From positions 5,511,001 to 5,575,000 of the forward strand of contig OX327699.1 of assembly GCA_946807835.1 (NCBI GenBank): a stretch of DNA of 64,000 bases. The letters run 5' to 3'. A model generated the notes under the pieces. That model was given only the letters and a program-made list of their open reading frames with translations, searched no databases and was not told where the DNA came from. The position numbers were made by a program, and so were the translations under genes. This document shows, piece by piece, positions 11,625 through 23,990 of the stretch. Position 1 is the first letter of the stretch, and each line of letters opens with the position of its first letter. This stretch comes from Ailanthus altissimus. Taxonomy: Eukaryota > Streptophyta > Magnoliopsida > Sapindales > Simaroubaceae.

Positions 11625-12935
11625 ACTTTGTATGTAACGTTACAACCAAGTTTTTCTATGTTATTTCTTATTTTAAATTTATAAAAAACAAAATAACACT
11701 AACACTAATTAATCAAATATTTATTGAAATTAGTTATCCATATTATCTTGTACTGCAGTTCAAATTTACCCAAAATAAAGGGGATTTTGGTAGTGTTATT
11801 TGGTTGGTGTGACAAACGGGATTACCACTACCAAATACAATAATTGATCATATATTGTGCTACATTAATAATGTGAATAAATAATATATGTAGATGTACA
11901 ATAATAATATTACAGATTAAGGACATTTAAACTCTTAAAGTTAAAAAAATTGAAGATGAACTTTTTTATAAAATAAATAATAAATGAATTTTGTTTCACA
12001 AAATAAATGATATATGTACTTCTTTTTAGTATATTATTTTTATTAGAAGTATTATTTTATTGATTTTGACTTAAAAAATAACTTTCATATCCTTTATAAA
12101 TAAGAGATTTGTAAAAAAAAAACTGATTTTTAATTTACTAAACTTTGAAAAAAAATATTTTTTAATAAAAAGTTGTCAGAATGTTAATAACACAATATGC
12201 ATATAGTTGTATAGAATGTGGCATCTGATGTGTCTATTATTGATTGGTATTGTATAATTATGACTTTAATGAAAATTAAAAAGTCAACAATTATCTGATA
12301 AGTAATAATCATTGATTAATAGCATATTAATTTATTACTATATATGTATCCAACTTTGTAAATCTAGTATTGCTCTATTTAAATTACGAAAATGACTATA
12401 TCTATAATTTATTTTACAAAAAAGGTTAAAATTTTTTTTTTTTCAAATTTCTAAGTTTTTGTTGCTTAAGCTCAATTATTACATAAAAAGTGAAGACGAA
12501 AATGATATTATATATATAAACTATATCATACAAATTTATTCATACTATCTAATATGACATAGTATGATTGGTTCGATTATTATCATAATATCTATTTTAT
12601 TTTTTTACTTTATTATTTTATATTTATCCTTTTAACCATGTTATGCTATGTTAAGTAGTATAGATAAACATGTATGATTAATTTAAACATGTATTATCAA
12701 TGATATATCACACTATTAAAACAATAAGTACTCCACATGAAATGAAGGATGATGCATTATTTAGTGTTATTAGTAATAATAATTTATGTATTATTTTTTA
12801 AAATATTACCAATCTATAGTTTATGGGTGTTATATTTTGTTTCATAAGTATTATGTATGGCATTTATATGTATAAATTTTATTCTTCTTGTGATTTTGAC
12901 CTAAAGTCTATTTTTCTCAACAGTTTAGTTTGGCC
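11625..12935. other. AT-rich intergenic sequence
   Basis: No coding signal on either strand. It contains one 10-bp inverted repeat at 11786-11835 and otherwise low-complexity A/T sequence. Confidence 0.5.
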
Positions 12936-12939
12936 ATTA

Positions 12940-13719
12940 AGTTTTGAATGTCCTGAGCTCCTCGATCATGATTAGGTCCATTACAAGGAGTATTATAGCA
13001 GGTTAACTCATTGCCTCTAGAGGCCCTATAATTGTATGAGATGACCTTGAGGCTTCGATACTAAATGAGGTGTCCTCGATAACTAACATTGGCCAAACAA
13101 GGTCGTCTGGGCACCCGCAATAAAATTGAATACTTCTCTTTCTCGAGCTGGCCAAAACTCTTGTTTGAACTTATTGTTACTAACTAATGACCAAAATTAA
13201 GATGAGCAAGCCCCTCCTGAAGACTTGGATTGCATTTAATTTTAAGATCCTTATAATTCTGAGATTCTTGGAAACAAATCTTCTTATAATCCTAAAATGT
13301 GTTCTAGATAGGAAATGTGACAACTTGCCCTAGTCTTACAAGGATTCAACTATAATCAACACCAATAAATAAAGAACAAAATTATAAGAAGAGAGATTTT
13401 TTTCCAGACCTCTAGAGGCATCAAGATTAGAGGCAACTTCTTTGTGGCTTTTGAAACCATTTTCAACCTTTTGGGGAAGGGAAAGGATTTCCCCAACATC
13501 GTTTCTTTGAAGATCCTCTTAGAAAATCACAATTATCCAATGGCTTAACTATAGTTCCCGAAAGATCCATGAAGGTCTTATAATTAAAAAATCAATATAT
13601 TTTGTAACTTATAATTTGTAAAGGCTACACCTCCCTGTACCTTATTGTAAAAATATTAGATAATACACCATATGTAGGCTAAGATTCGACAAAGTGGATG
13701 CAGGTTTTATGAAGTTGAA
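12940..13719 (+). repeat. Element I: left part of an interrupted LTR-like sequence
   Basis: Sequence up to 13719 ends in caaagtggatgcagg...ttgaa and resumes at 63884 with ccgaaccactataattgc. The phrase gtggatg...ccgaaccac is common near the 3' end of plant retrotransposon LTRs, so both flanks of element G look like one LTR cut in two. The start of this LTR and its superfamily are not determined. Confidence 0.5.
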
Positions 13720-15061
13720 TGTTATGTTGAATTAGAGCGCAAGTGCACACTATTATAAATAAGTAATATAATAAGAGTAAAGTATCGTTTCCATGAAGAA
13801 TTATTATTATTATTTGCTAAATATTAAAATTATTTCTTCCTACTTTTATCCAAACAATTATGATTTAACATAAACTAATCTAAAATCTATTTGAAAAGAA
13901 ATAATACAAAGATAGAAACGAAAATAGCAATTAATAAATTACAAGTATTGGATAGATCTAGGATTACAATTATCTCTTAATATTTCACTTGAATCAAATA
14001 ACTTCTCTTAATTTATTTTATCAATATGAATTATTGACTAAGAACCCTAATATCTTCACTAGCCTTTTTCAATAGTCAAGTGAATATATCTTACCTAAAT
14101 AATTACATATATTCATATAGTAATTAGATTAAGCAAGGTTTATTAAGAATAGTTCATTAAAATCATATATGCCATGTAAGTATACTCTTTGCTTATATAA
14201 AACTCAAAGTTGTCACACTATAATCATATATCAATTTATTCAAGACTAAAAACATAAATCCCTCTTTCGAGTCCATTACGGTTCTTAAATCAATCTAATT
14301 ATTGATCATGTAACTAGAAAGCATTAAGGACAAAATAAACTAAACAATTCTATATTGACTTCATAAAAATAAGAGAAGATAACAAATCCATATTACATAT
14401 CAAGTTAAAATTGTAATCTTAGAATAAAAACTTAGTTCATGATGAAAACAAGAGTTTTAGAATACAATATAATCGACATCATAACGAGTAAACAGGTTAA
14501 GACAGATAAAAAGAAAATAGAATGGTGCCTTGAAATCTTCAATCTTCATTCTCTTCCTTGCCTTGATATTCTTCTTTTAGTTCTCTAAAGATTGCTCTAT
14601 ACTCCGAATAATTTGCTTTCTCTTGTGCTCTCTCTGATATCTCTTGATATTGGCTGAATAGTCTTCTATTTGTAGGTTTTTGTCTTCAAGTTAGGGCAAG
14701 CTTTGCATCTAAAATGGATTAGGTTTTCTATATTTTCTTTCCAGCGCTACGGCCTTGACTTTCTAATGTTCCAGTGCTAGCTCCTTCTTTGTCATAGCAT
14801 TGTGGCCTTGAGTTTTTGCATATGAACTATTCTTTTTCTACTCTCTAACATTGTAACTCTGGTTCCAAGGTTGCAACATTAGGCCTTTAATCCCATTTTG
14901 ACATTTTTGCCTATTTTTCTTCAGTTTTAATTCTTCTTTGCTCAATTGACTTTAAAACTACAAAATAATAATAAATCACATAAAAAGATAAATATTCATA
15001 TTTAAATGAACAAATATTAAGTCTATGGAGGCCAAAAGAATAAGTATGAATATGCCTATCA
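13720..15061 (-). repeat. Element G 3' LTR
   Basis: Starts (plus-strand reading) TGTTATGTTGAATTAG and ends TATCA next to a polypurine tract. It aligns with 62452-63883, for example at attattattattattt...actaaaattatt and at the end aggccaaaagaataagtat. Contains decayed GC-rich phrases (ccagcgctacggcc, tcatagcattgtggcc) at 14741-14890. Confidence 0.8.
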
Positions 15062-15076
15062 AAACTCCCCCAAACA
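15062..15076 (-). other. Element G polypurine tract
   Basis: On the minus strand the sequence next to the LTR reads GTTTGGGGGAGTTT directly before TGATAGGC, the LTR start. This is the plus-strand priming site of the element and fixes its orientation. Confidence 0.8.
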
Positions 15077-16290
15077 TAAAACAACATGCTAGGTTAGTTG
15101 ATGATTAATAATTTGTCTAAAAGATTGCATCTTAAATACAATTCTAAGAAAATTCTAAACACAATAGAAATTTAACATGTCAACCCTAGTACTTATTTTA
15201 CCTCATATATGATCCATTTGGCATGTACATGTATAGTTATAATAATTAGTCAAATGCACCTAGATCAGTTTATGTATACAAGTCAAGAAAATTATTTCTA
15301 TATATTTTTATTTAATTTACACTCAATAGGCTTTCTTTTCACGCCACTCTCTATTAATGTAGGTGCACACACAATCAATGACCAATTATGTCATTATTTA
15401 GCTTGCATTCAAGGCTTAGGGTGAAGGTAGGATGCAAGGATATGTTTCAGCTTAATTCACACCATAAACACATTAGGAACTATCTAAGCCTTTAATATTT
15501 CCCAAAGATTTCCCTCTGAACTTTAGTTCTAATTTTCTTTGCTGATTTTTGCTTGATACTTCCTTTTTTTTTTTTTTCTAAGCTAAGGGTTTAGTGTATA
15601 TATATTCCCTAAAACTTACAAATTCAATTTATTTTTAATAATCATAGATTCACAACTTCTCTTTATTCCATATCCCTTTTTTCATAAACCCAATAAACCT
15701 TAAAGTGCTCTAATAAGACTACTATTCTTTATAGTGTGAAGTGTGTTATGAAGAAAAATTTATTCAATGGCTGAGATATAGTTGTGGTTAGAAATAAAAA
15801 AAAGCTATTAGGCTTAAAGGGGTAACTAGAGGTAAAAATATATATGAGTAGGCTTGAAAAGCTCAAACAGTCCAAACATAGCCTAATATCACTTTACTAA
15901 TCATGTACATTTTAGGATTTCGTCTCGAGTGAAAATAAAACAAGTTCTAAAATATTTTTAAGACTGTATGCACACTTTTTTTGTGCATAAATGTTCTCTA
16001 GGTCAGCAATTAACTATGTGATCCTAACTACGTGCTCAATAAATTCAAATAATCACAAATGAGTTAAAATATGACATAAGATTTAAATATACAAATAGTC
16101 ATAGCATCGATTTTCTCCTAGGAACTATAATAACTATAATTAAGTTTCTATTATTTATCATTAAATGTTAATCATCTTACCAACCCAAGACTTAACATGA
16201 ACAAAAAAAATGAACAAGATAAACATAATAGAACCTAATAAAGTTTAGGAAGATAAATAAAACAGAAAAGCCATTAAATAAGTACAAGGA
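15077..16290. other. Element G 3' spacer
   Basis: No protein recognised. Shares short stretches with the equivalent spacer of element B (21573-23200), for example tgtgcataaatgttctctaggt-like and tcatgt.cattttaggattt-like text, so it is internal Athila sequence and not host DNA. Confidence 0.5.
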
Positions 16291-17509
16291 AGTGCTTCCC
16301 ACCTTCAAACTTAAAAACTTGGCATGGTCCCAAATGGAAAGTAAAAAGAAAATGAAAATGAAAACACTTCCCTGTCATCCGATGTGCATGCTTACTCATC
16401 CTCCACATCTGTCAGAGCATCATCCTTGCTGCTATCGTCATCAATCGGTGGTGGTGCTGGGTAGGCTGGGAGTGGTGGATGCTGGCTCATATCAATCTCT
16501 AGGTGTATCGTGCATATCCTCATCCACTTAGCTTGGTATGTGGTCTGCTGGGCACACCATTGCTGATGTGCCTGAAAATTTCTCCAGTGCTCTTGAAAAT
16601 TTCTCCATTGGTCTTAGAGCTCTTTCTCAACCTGTACGAGCCAGTTTGGAATAGAAATTAAACGAGAGGGTGCTGCTGATGTCTGGCTAGGAGTGCTGGT
16701 TCTCTTGTTGCACTAATCATCTATCCCTCAAATATGATAAATTATACTGATGTTCAAAGGAAGTGAAAGATAGAGGAGCTCCTCTGTCGGATCCCATTAC
16801 ACCCCAGCTAGTGCACATAATACGATGATAAGACAGAGGTAGTATAGACTGGCCTTTGTGTTGCAAAAACCATGAACAATAGTTTGCTCAATCATCTTTT
16901 TGACATCAACGCTCTTGCTAGTCATAATAGCGTAGGGAAAAATCACCCGGTCTTTGGTTAGATGGCTGAAGTGCGTGACCAGTATTGCTTGGCATCAATG
17001 AAGTACTGTCATATTTTTTCATCTATTTCCATGGCATTAGTTAGGAAGGATATTCTGTTCTCCCCCAAAAATTTCCATTGGGTGTCAAGCTTGTATAGGC
17101 GCTGAATAATGGCATCGTAGTCCAACTTTACCAACATATTATAATACTCATCATTCTTGATACTTAGCAAATTGTAGAATCAGTTGATACTTAGGTTGTT
17201 AAATGCTACCTCTTTCCCTTGCACTCTGGCTCTGAGATGCCAGTGCTTTTCAGCGTTGGTATTGAATTCTCTGACCACTAGAAGCACTGTAGCTTTCAGT
17301 TGTTTGCACAAAGTTTCCCACCCCTTAGATTGGATGATCTATAGAAAACTTAGGAACTTGTCATGTGGCGGGTGTAAGCCATTTTTCTGAATTGCGGTCT
17401 TTTTTATGACTAAGGTAGTGTAACACTTGGCGGCAAATTTGAAAACAAAATTTTCTGAGTTAAAGGTAGGTGCCGGCGTATGCGAGATCTTGCTTCTCTT
17501 AGGTGCCAT
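16291..17509 (-). pseudogene. Putative plant transposon protein-like frame of element G, degraded
   Basis: Read leftward from the ATG at 17507-17509, the translation starts MAPKRSKISHTPAPTFNSE. It continues with VVREFNTNAEKHWHLRARVQ and GKEVAFNNLSIN, the pattern of the 'putative plant transposon protein' domain (Transposase_32-like, named from memory). After a frame change near 17000 it continues HLTKDRVIFPYAIMTSKSVD and then KKMIEQTIVHGF, another block of the same family. Several stops interrupt it. Its place between integrase and the 3' LTR of an Athila-like element is where such frames have been noted. Function unknown. Confidence 0.6.
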
Positions 17510-18470
17510 CTTTAATCAATAAACAATCCAAAACAATAGCCCTCAAATGTTGCATTCAAATTCACAGCAAAATATTGATTATCTTTACCTAAATTCTCAA
17601 CAAAATAATAAGAGCAAATTCAATTATCTCAACCCAATTCACAGTAATCTTATGAGCAACAATTCACTCAAACACTTTAATACTATTTCAAAATTTCACC
17701 CCAAAACTTCATATAAAAACTCGACCCCAATACTTCAACTTTCATTTTCAACACTTCAATTAATAAACTCTCAATAAGATAAAGATTAAATAGTAACAAG
17801 GAACAAGAAAAGGATACTTTGATTGAGCAATCCAATGCTTAATCTAAAAAATTCATTCCCAAGCACCAAGTCGAATTTTGAATGTATTTTTGCCCAATTG
17901 TCAATTAAGTCAAAAGTGATTAATTTTGTGGTTTTAATGCTTAACCATGATTTAGGTAGGATTTGAAGTTGGGTAGATAGAATTTGGGAATTGATGAAAG
18001 AACGTTTGTGAGATGGCTAGGGTTTATGTTTTAAATTTGGAGGAAAAGTGTTTTTAGAGCCTATTAAACTAACTATCGTCACAGTACTATGACGTTGGGG
18101 TTTTGGTGTCGCGACACTAAAACTTGGAAATTTAGTATTTCATTTCTAGCTTAAGCACTACGGCTTGACTTGGGGGTGCCAAAATGCTGAGATTCTATCT
18201 TGAGGCCTAAATATGGGCTTTTATTGACACTGCAACTTTAGTTTATAGGCCCCACGAAGCTGCGATGCTGCCTTGGGGAAAACTTTTAACTTTAGTTGGT
18301 GTTGTGACTCTAGCTTTTGGGTTTTCAGTCTTAGGTGCTACAACATTAGATTAAGGGTACTCTAGGGTTGAGCTATTACCTTATGGACTTCTTCTGGGCA
18401 AGAGTGAGCGCCGCAATGCCAATCTTAGGCGCTGCGATATTGGCTTCCTTTTATTTAAAAAAACACTAAA
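17510..18470. other. Element G spacer with GC-rich palindromic phrases
   Basis: Non-coding. From 18080 to 18440 it holds repeated phrases of the type gcgctgcgatattgg. One perfect 12-bp palindrome, gtgtcgcgacac, lies at 18106-18117. Similar phrases occur in the LTRs of G, B and C and inside the copia element F. Confidence 0.6.
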
Positions 18471-19075
18471 CAAAAGTACCTAAAGTTACTTTGGTTGCCT
18501 TCCAAAAAGTGTTTGATTTAATGTCATCGGCTTGATGTACTTCTTGTTTACTGTGGCTTGGACAAGCTGATGGAGGATGTTTAGTGATCAAACTCTTCTT
18601 CCCAATAATGCTTTAGCCATTGGCCATTTACCTTAAGTGTTCTTCTGGATGACTCATCTTCAACTTCGATGGGGCTATAGGGATATACCTTGGTGATGCA
18701 AAATGGATTATACTATCTTAACTTTAACTTTCCCAAAAATAGCTTAAGTCGAGATTTGAACAGTAGCATCTGTTGTCCTGGTTCAAATACGTGCTGAATA
18801 AACTTCCTGTCATGCCATCTCTCTATCTTCTTTGTGTATAGTTTGAATTTCTCGTATGCTTAAAGACAAAACTCATCCATCTTGTTGAGCTATAGCATTT
18901 TTTTCTTACTCGTTGCTTGCAAGTCAAAATTAAATATTCTAATGGCCTAAGAAGCTTTGTGCTTTAACTTTACAGGAAGATGACATGCCTTACCAAAGAT
19001 TAATTAAAATGAAGACATTCCGATAACGGATTTGTAAGCATTGGGATAGGCCCAAAATGCATCATCTAGACGTAT
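18471..19075 (-). pseudogene. Element G integrase C-terminal part
   Basis: Minus-strand translation from 19068 leftward gives RLDDAFWAYPNAYKSVIGMS, then LIFGKACHLPVKLKHKA. Further left come KLYTKKIERWHDRKF, LLFKSRLKLFLGKLK and a tail including RTLKVNGQWLKHYW. This is the C-terminal half of an Athila-type integrase, after the DDE core. The upstream half lies at 30344-30690 across the C/B insertion. Stops and frame changes are present. Confidence 0.75.
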
Positions 19076-21028
19076 TGATATTGCGTATTTTCTACTTAAG
19101 TGTAGGTGCACACTATCATAACAAGTGATTTAGGATTTTAGCCTAAGTATCATTCCTATAGAGACTTTGTTAATCTATTCTTCACTAGTTACTAAAAATA
19201 AAACTCCTTACTTTTATCCAAACAAAATTATAATTGATTTAAAACTAACTAAACAAGTTTAAATCACTAATAAAGAAAAATCTAAGGTTACAACTTATCC
19301 CCTCAATGCTTCATTGAACCATTTACTCTCTTATCTTAATCTTGTCATAAGCCTTCATCAATAGTCGAATGACTATATTTTACCTTAACGATTACCTATA
19401 TGTCTATAATAATTAGATAAAGATAAAACTTATTAAGAACTGATCTATAAACACCATATATGCTATGATGGTATATTTATATCCTATATAAAACTCATAA
19501 CTGTTATGCTGTGATCATACTTCAATCTATCCTATGATAAACACATAAATTCATTTATCAAGTTCATTATGGTTCTTAAAACAATCAATATATTGGCAAG
19601 ATATAATAAAAGCATTAAGCATAAATAGAATAAACAATTCAATTTATTAAGTTCATAAAATAATAGAGATAACTGAATTCAACTACATATTAGATTTAAG
19701 ACTTGAAATTCAAATGTATGATTTAGTAGTTAAGCGCAAGTGCAGGCTATTATATTAAGTAACATAGGATTTAAGTTTAGATATTATTCCCACAGGGACT
19801 ATGTGATCTAATTCTTTCAATCAAGTACTAAAATTATAACTACTTAACTTTTATTTAGAAAAACTAAAATCTAAAATTCAATTAATTATCATAATTCTAT
19901 CAATTAAACTAAGCTTAATTAGTAAATAAACAAAGGATTGAACTCACTAATTAATATCAATCTAGGATTTAGACTTATCCCCTTAGTATTTCATTAGATT
20001 CATTAACCTCTTAGTTAATCCTTTAATACAAATTGATTAACTAGACTCTAATTTCATCACAAACCTATGTCGATGGTCGAGTGATTATATTATACATTCT
20101 AACAACTACCTACATGTTTATGGTAATCTGAATAGAATGTAATTCATTAAGACCAAGTCTAAATACTACCATACATGCCATCTAGGTATATTTCTATCTC
20201 ACATGAAACTCATAGTTGTTACCCTATGATCATACATCAAACTATACTAGGTTAAATACGTGAATCCCTTTGTCAAGTTCATCATGGTTCTTCAATCATT
20301 TAATATATTGGCCAGATATAATAAAAGAATTAGACACAAGATAGAATGAATCAATGATATGTATTAAGTTCATAAACTAATAATCAATGAAATCCAATTA
20401 CATACTAGATTCAATAGTCTAACCTTAGATCAACAATGTTTAGCTCATCACAAACTCAAGAGTACCAACCCAATCTATATATAACAGCAAGAACAACAAC
20501 AAGAATATAATGATAAGAAAAGAGAAGAAAAACTAATCAAGAAGATGTCTTGATGTAATTCTCTCTCTTCCTTGACTTGAAGTTCGAATCTCGATTTCTT
20601 GGCTTTGATCTCTCAATTTGTGTTGTTAATTATTTCTCTAAGTTTTGCCTTTAAAAAATTCTGTGTTTTAGCTCTTAAAAGAGTGCTTTTATATGTCGCA
20701 TGGGCACCGTCGCTAGGGGCTCAGTGCCGCGCGCTGAGACCTAAAAATGCAAGGGGCGTGGAGACTGGCTGGGTACCATAGTGTTGAGGTTGAGCACCAC
20801 GGCGGCCATGTCTCTACATTGGGCGCTGCGGTGCCCAACTCTGGGTTCAGGCACTCTCATATTTTGAGCGCAACTTTTATATTTCTCATCTAATTCTCTT
20901 CTCGTTTGTCCCTAAACATCAAATTTTTTGTCTGTACCTATTTATAATCAAAGGCATAATTAAATAGCCAACAATTCATGAATTAGAGCAAATCTCCCTT
21001 TTGAAGTACTAAATATACTAGTACGTTT

Positions 21029-21541
21029 TGTCACGCCCCAAATATTTTCAAGTAATTACTCGAACACTTGGCGCGTAACAAGACCACCAAAAGGGTCTTT
21101 GGCCCATGGTGTATTTCATGAGCTGAATTTTCTAAAAGGCCCAATTGAGTTAGGTTAAGCCCACTTTTATATGGTAAATGAGAGAGTATTCTAGAGCTGA
21201 CATATTCTATTGGATATTCTTGTGGTAGATGGTATCTTTGGAATATTTCTTTATATATTTTTAATATAGACCGTTAGATTAAGTAAATCCTAACCGTCCA
21301 TTGTATATAGCTTTAGCTATAAATAGATTGAGCTCTCATTTGAGCAAACCATCCTCCAAATCCTCTAATATTGTAATTTTATAGCTTTGTAATTTCTCTT
21401 TAGTATTAATATAAGAGAGCATTCTCTCAAACACTTGGTGTGCTTCTTCTTCATCTCTTTCTTTGAGTAATTGGTCTTGTAGGCTGCTTAACACTTGAAA
21501 AGTATCTAAGGCTGCACGGGTTCGAGAAAAAGTCTGTGATA
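21029..21541 (+). repeat. Element J: short gypsy-type solo LTR
   Basis: 513 bases present in the left LTR of B and absent from the right one. It starts TGTCACGCCCC and ends ...CTGTGATA, giving short terminal inverted repeats (TGTCAC/GTGATA, the last CA now TA). The flanks are T-runs (acgttt and ttttacacc). It has a TATA box and a T-rich region of the kind seen in small chromovirus LTRs. No internal sequence is present, so it is a solo LTR; the exact family is not determined. Confidence 0.65.
21317..21326 (+). promoter_or_regulatory. TATA box of LTR J
   Basis: CTATAAATAG, a canonical plant TATA box near the middle of the LTR, where the U3/R promoter of a small LTR is expected. Transcription would start about 30 bases downstream. 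Confidence 0.5.
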
Positions 21542-21557
21542 TTTTACACCCCTATCA

Positions 21558-21572
21558 AATACCCCCAAACTT
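21558..21572 (-). other. Element B polypurine tract
   Basis: Minus strand reads AAGTTTGGGGGTATT directly before TGATAGGGGTG, the LTR start, like the tract of element G at 15062. Confidence 0.75.
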
Positions 21573-23400
21573 AAGACTTTGCTCATTCTTGAGTAAAACA
21601 AGAACAAATAATCATAGCTTATTCTTGACTCTAAACCAACATAAGAACTCAAAACTAAAAATAAGCTCAGTCGATTAGACAATCATCATCGTTGTCTCAA
21701 AGACTATGAAAATAGCATAAGGCCTTTTAGGAATCAATAAACAACTTTTAATAAATCATCATACTGTTGATCAAGTCTTTTCTTCTCCATTATAATTGAT
21801 CACTTTTGTGTTTGTACAATAAGCAAGTAAATAGTCAAAAACAAAAACTTATATTTACTTAATACGCAAGATAGTACAAAAAGATTGATGTCTCTGTATA
21901 TTTTAATACATGCCACTACCATAAGTTTACTGTTTATACTACTCTCTACTAATGTAGAAATACATATAATTAAAGATCTATTTAGGACTTTTATTAGCTT
22001 GTAATGTAAGGCTAAGGTCAAGATGGGATATAAAGATATATATGAAGTTCAAATCATAACATGAACACTTAACTTTACCTAGAAACCTCTTGATCTCTTC
22101 TTCTCCTTGATTTATCTCCTTTTCCAAACTTATTAAATTCTCATCTTTCTTTTAATCACTCTTACAAAGAATTTCATCTTTTTCTTATGCCGAGGGTATT
22201 TATGTAATTAAAGTTTTTTTCCCTTTTTCTTTTTATGATACGTACCCCCAAATTTAGATTGATAAGAACCTTCAAGACTTATTACTTTTCACTTCAGCAC
22301 CTATTTTTCATACATCCACAACCTTTTTCATTTTAAGAATATTTCTAAGTAAACACAAGGTTTATAGTGTTACATGTATATTTAGGATAAATAAACTTAA
22401 AGTCTTGCAGCTTGTAATGTAGTTAAACAGAAGAAAACAAAGGTAATTAGGGTCAAATAGGGTAACTAGGGATAAATATACATATAAGGTAGGCTTGCAA
22501 AGGCTTAATCGGTCCAAAGATGGTCTAGTGTCATTTTCTTATTCATGTGTTTCCTAGAATTTTGCCTCAAGTAGTAATCAAGCAAGTTTTAGAGTGTTGG
22601 TCTTCGAGTCTGTGATGTACTACTTAAGCATAAAGTATCTCTAAGTAAAAAAAATTCAACTAATACATGATTATCTCAATGTGCTCATAGTATAAGTGAT
22701 AAAAAATAAAGTTGAATTCGGTCTAAGATTCATGATATAAGAATTATCTCAAGCATCTATTATTTCCTAGAGACTTGTGAAAATAAATTTAGCCAATATT
22801 TTATTTCTTATTATAGATTAATGATCATCTTCTCAATCAAAACTTTATCCTAAAAGAATAAAAAATTTAACCCATAAGACAATTAATCAATATAAGCAAC
22901 AAAATAAACACAACTAATCAATATAAGAAGTAAAATAAACATAGGTTATGTGTTTTTCACACTCAAACTTAAATTAGACATTGTCCCTAATATCAAAAAT
23001 AAACTTAAAAGTAAGAAAGCTCCCCAGGTAGATGAAGTTGAAATATTGCAGCGTTGTCTTCTATTGATGGGATTACAGTTTTCTTTGCTCCCAACGCTTG
23101 TAAATGTTCATGCTGCTTTCTTGAATGTCCTCTTGCTATTTTATTCCTACAATGAAAAGAAAATAATATAACTAAAACTGAAACTAAACAAAAATAAATA
23201 AAAAATTATTTGGGTTGCCTCTCAAGAAGCGCTTGATTAATGTTATCGGCTTGACAGAGCTTTTTTTATTCTTATGGTGGATCAAAGTTGATGATGGACG
23301 CATCTTTTTATATGAGCTTCTTGGATTTCCTATCTTTAGACTTTCACATCTTTGCAATTAGACCTTGGGCAACAACTTTTGCCTCATTCTCCTCGTGGTT
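21573..23400. other. Element B spacer and deletion junction
   Basis: No protein domain recognised. At 23210-23260 the sequence tgggttgcctctcaagaag and the following gttatcggcttgac match the region just after integrase in G (18500-18540). Protease follows from 23413. RT through integrase is therefore missing at about 23260-23400. Confidence 0.6.
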
Positions 23401-23412
23401 CTCCGGAAAGAC

Positions 23413-23990
23413 TTAAATCTTAGACTGAAAAAGTGATTCTTTTGTGCTCTTCTCTTTAATCCTCTCATCAAGATGCTGCTTCCTCTTCCTTTTCCTTTTA
23501 TCTCTATACCTTAATGCCTTTTTTTTTATATGAGGATTCAACATCTCTCTGTCTTTGAGCTCTTTGGCATTTGGGCGCATCACATCAATGTTACAGCAAT
23601 CTTCTTCTTCAGTTGGCATCTTAATCTCTTTAAAGACTTTAAATGTTGCTATGTCATCTTGTACCCTCATGGTCATCTCCCTTTTTTGAACATCTATGAC
23701 CATATGTCCTATGACTAAGAAAGGTCTTCCAAAGATGATAAGGATCTCCTTATCTTTTTCTATATCTATGACGATAAAATCTGTAAGACAAATGAACTTG
23801 TACACATTTACTAGCACATCCTCTATAATTCCTTTCGGATAGGATAGAGAGTGATCAATAAGTTCAAGTATGACGTTGATAGACATTGCTTCTCTTAAAC
23901 CTAACTTGTTGCAGATAGAAAAGAGGCATAAGATTTATACTTGCTCCAAGATCACAAAGCGTTTTACCAAGATTATGATTACTAATAAAG
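23413..23990 (-). pseudogene. Element B aspartic protease and Gag-Pol linker
   Basis: The 157-codon open frame at 23413-23886 reads HSLSYPKGIIEDVLVNVYKF, then TDFIVIDIEKDKEI, then IFGRPFLVIGHMVIDVQKRE. This is the C-terminal part of an Athila-type protease and the linker after it. Just upstream in another frame is CDLGASINLMPL, the active site, with its Asp-Leu-Gly at 23945-23953 and following Ala-Ser intact. A frameshift near 23890 separates the two. The C-terminus becomes very Lys-rich (HIKKKALRYRDKRKRKRKQ). The readable state of this block suggests B is younger than G. Confidence 0.75.

Larger units (their letters stand above)
19715..21557 (-). repeat. Element B 3' LTR (contains solo LTR J)
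   Basis: Opens TGTATGATTTAGTAG and ends cccctatca. Aligns along its length with 28260-29672 apart from about 0.5 kb (J, 21029-21541) present only here. GC-rich phrases lie at 20700-20850, including the near-palindrome gggcgctgcggtgccc at 20821-20836. Confidence 0.8.

Noticed and set aside
15540..15580. T-run near 15567 as a terminator or poly(A) retroposon tail
   Set aside because: Lies in the internal spacer of element G with no flanking duplication or retroposon body.
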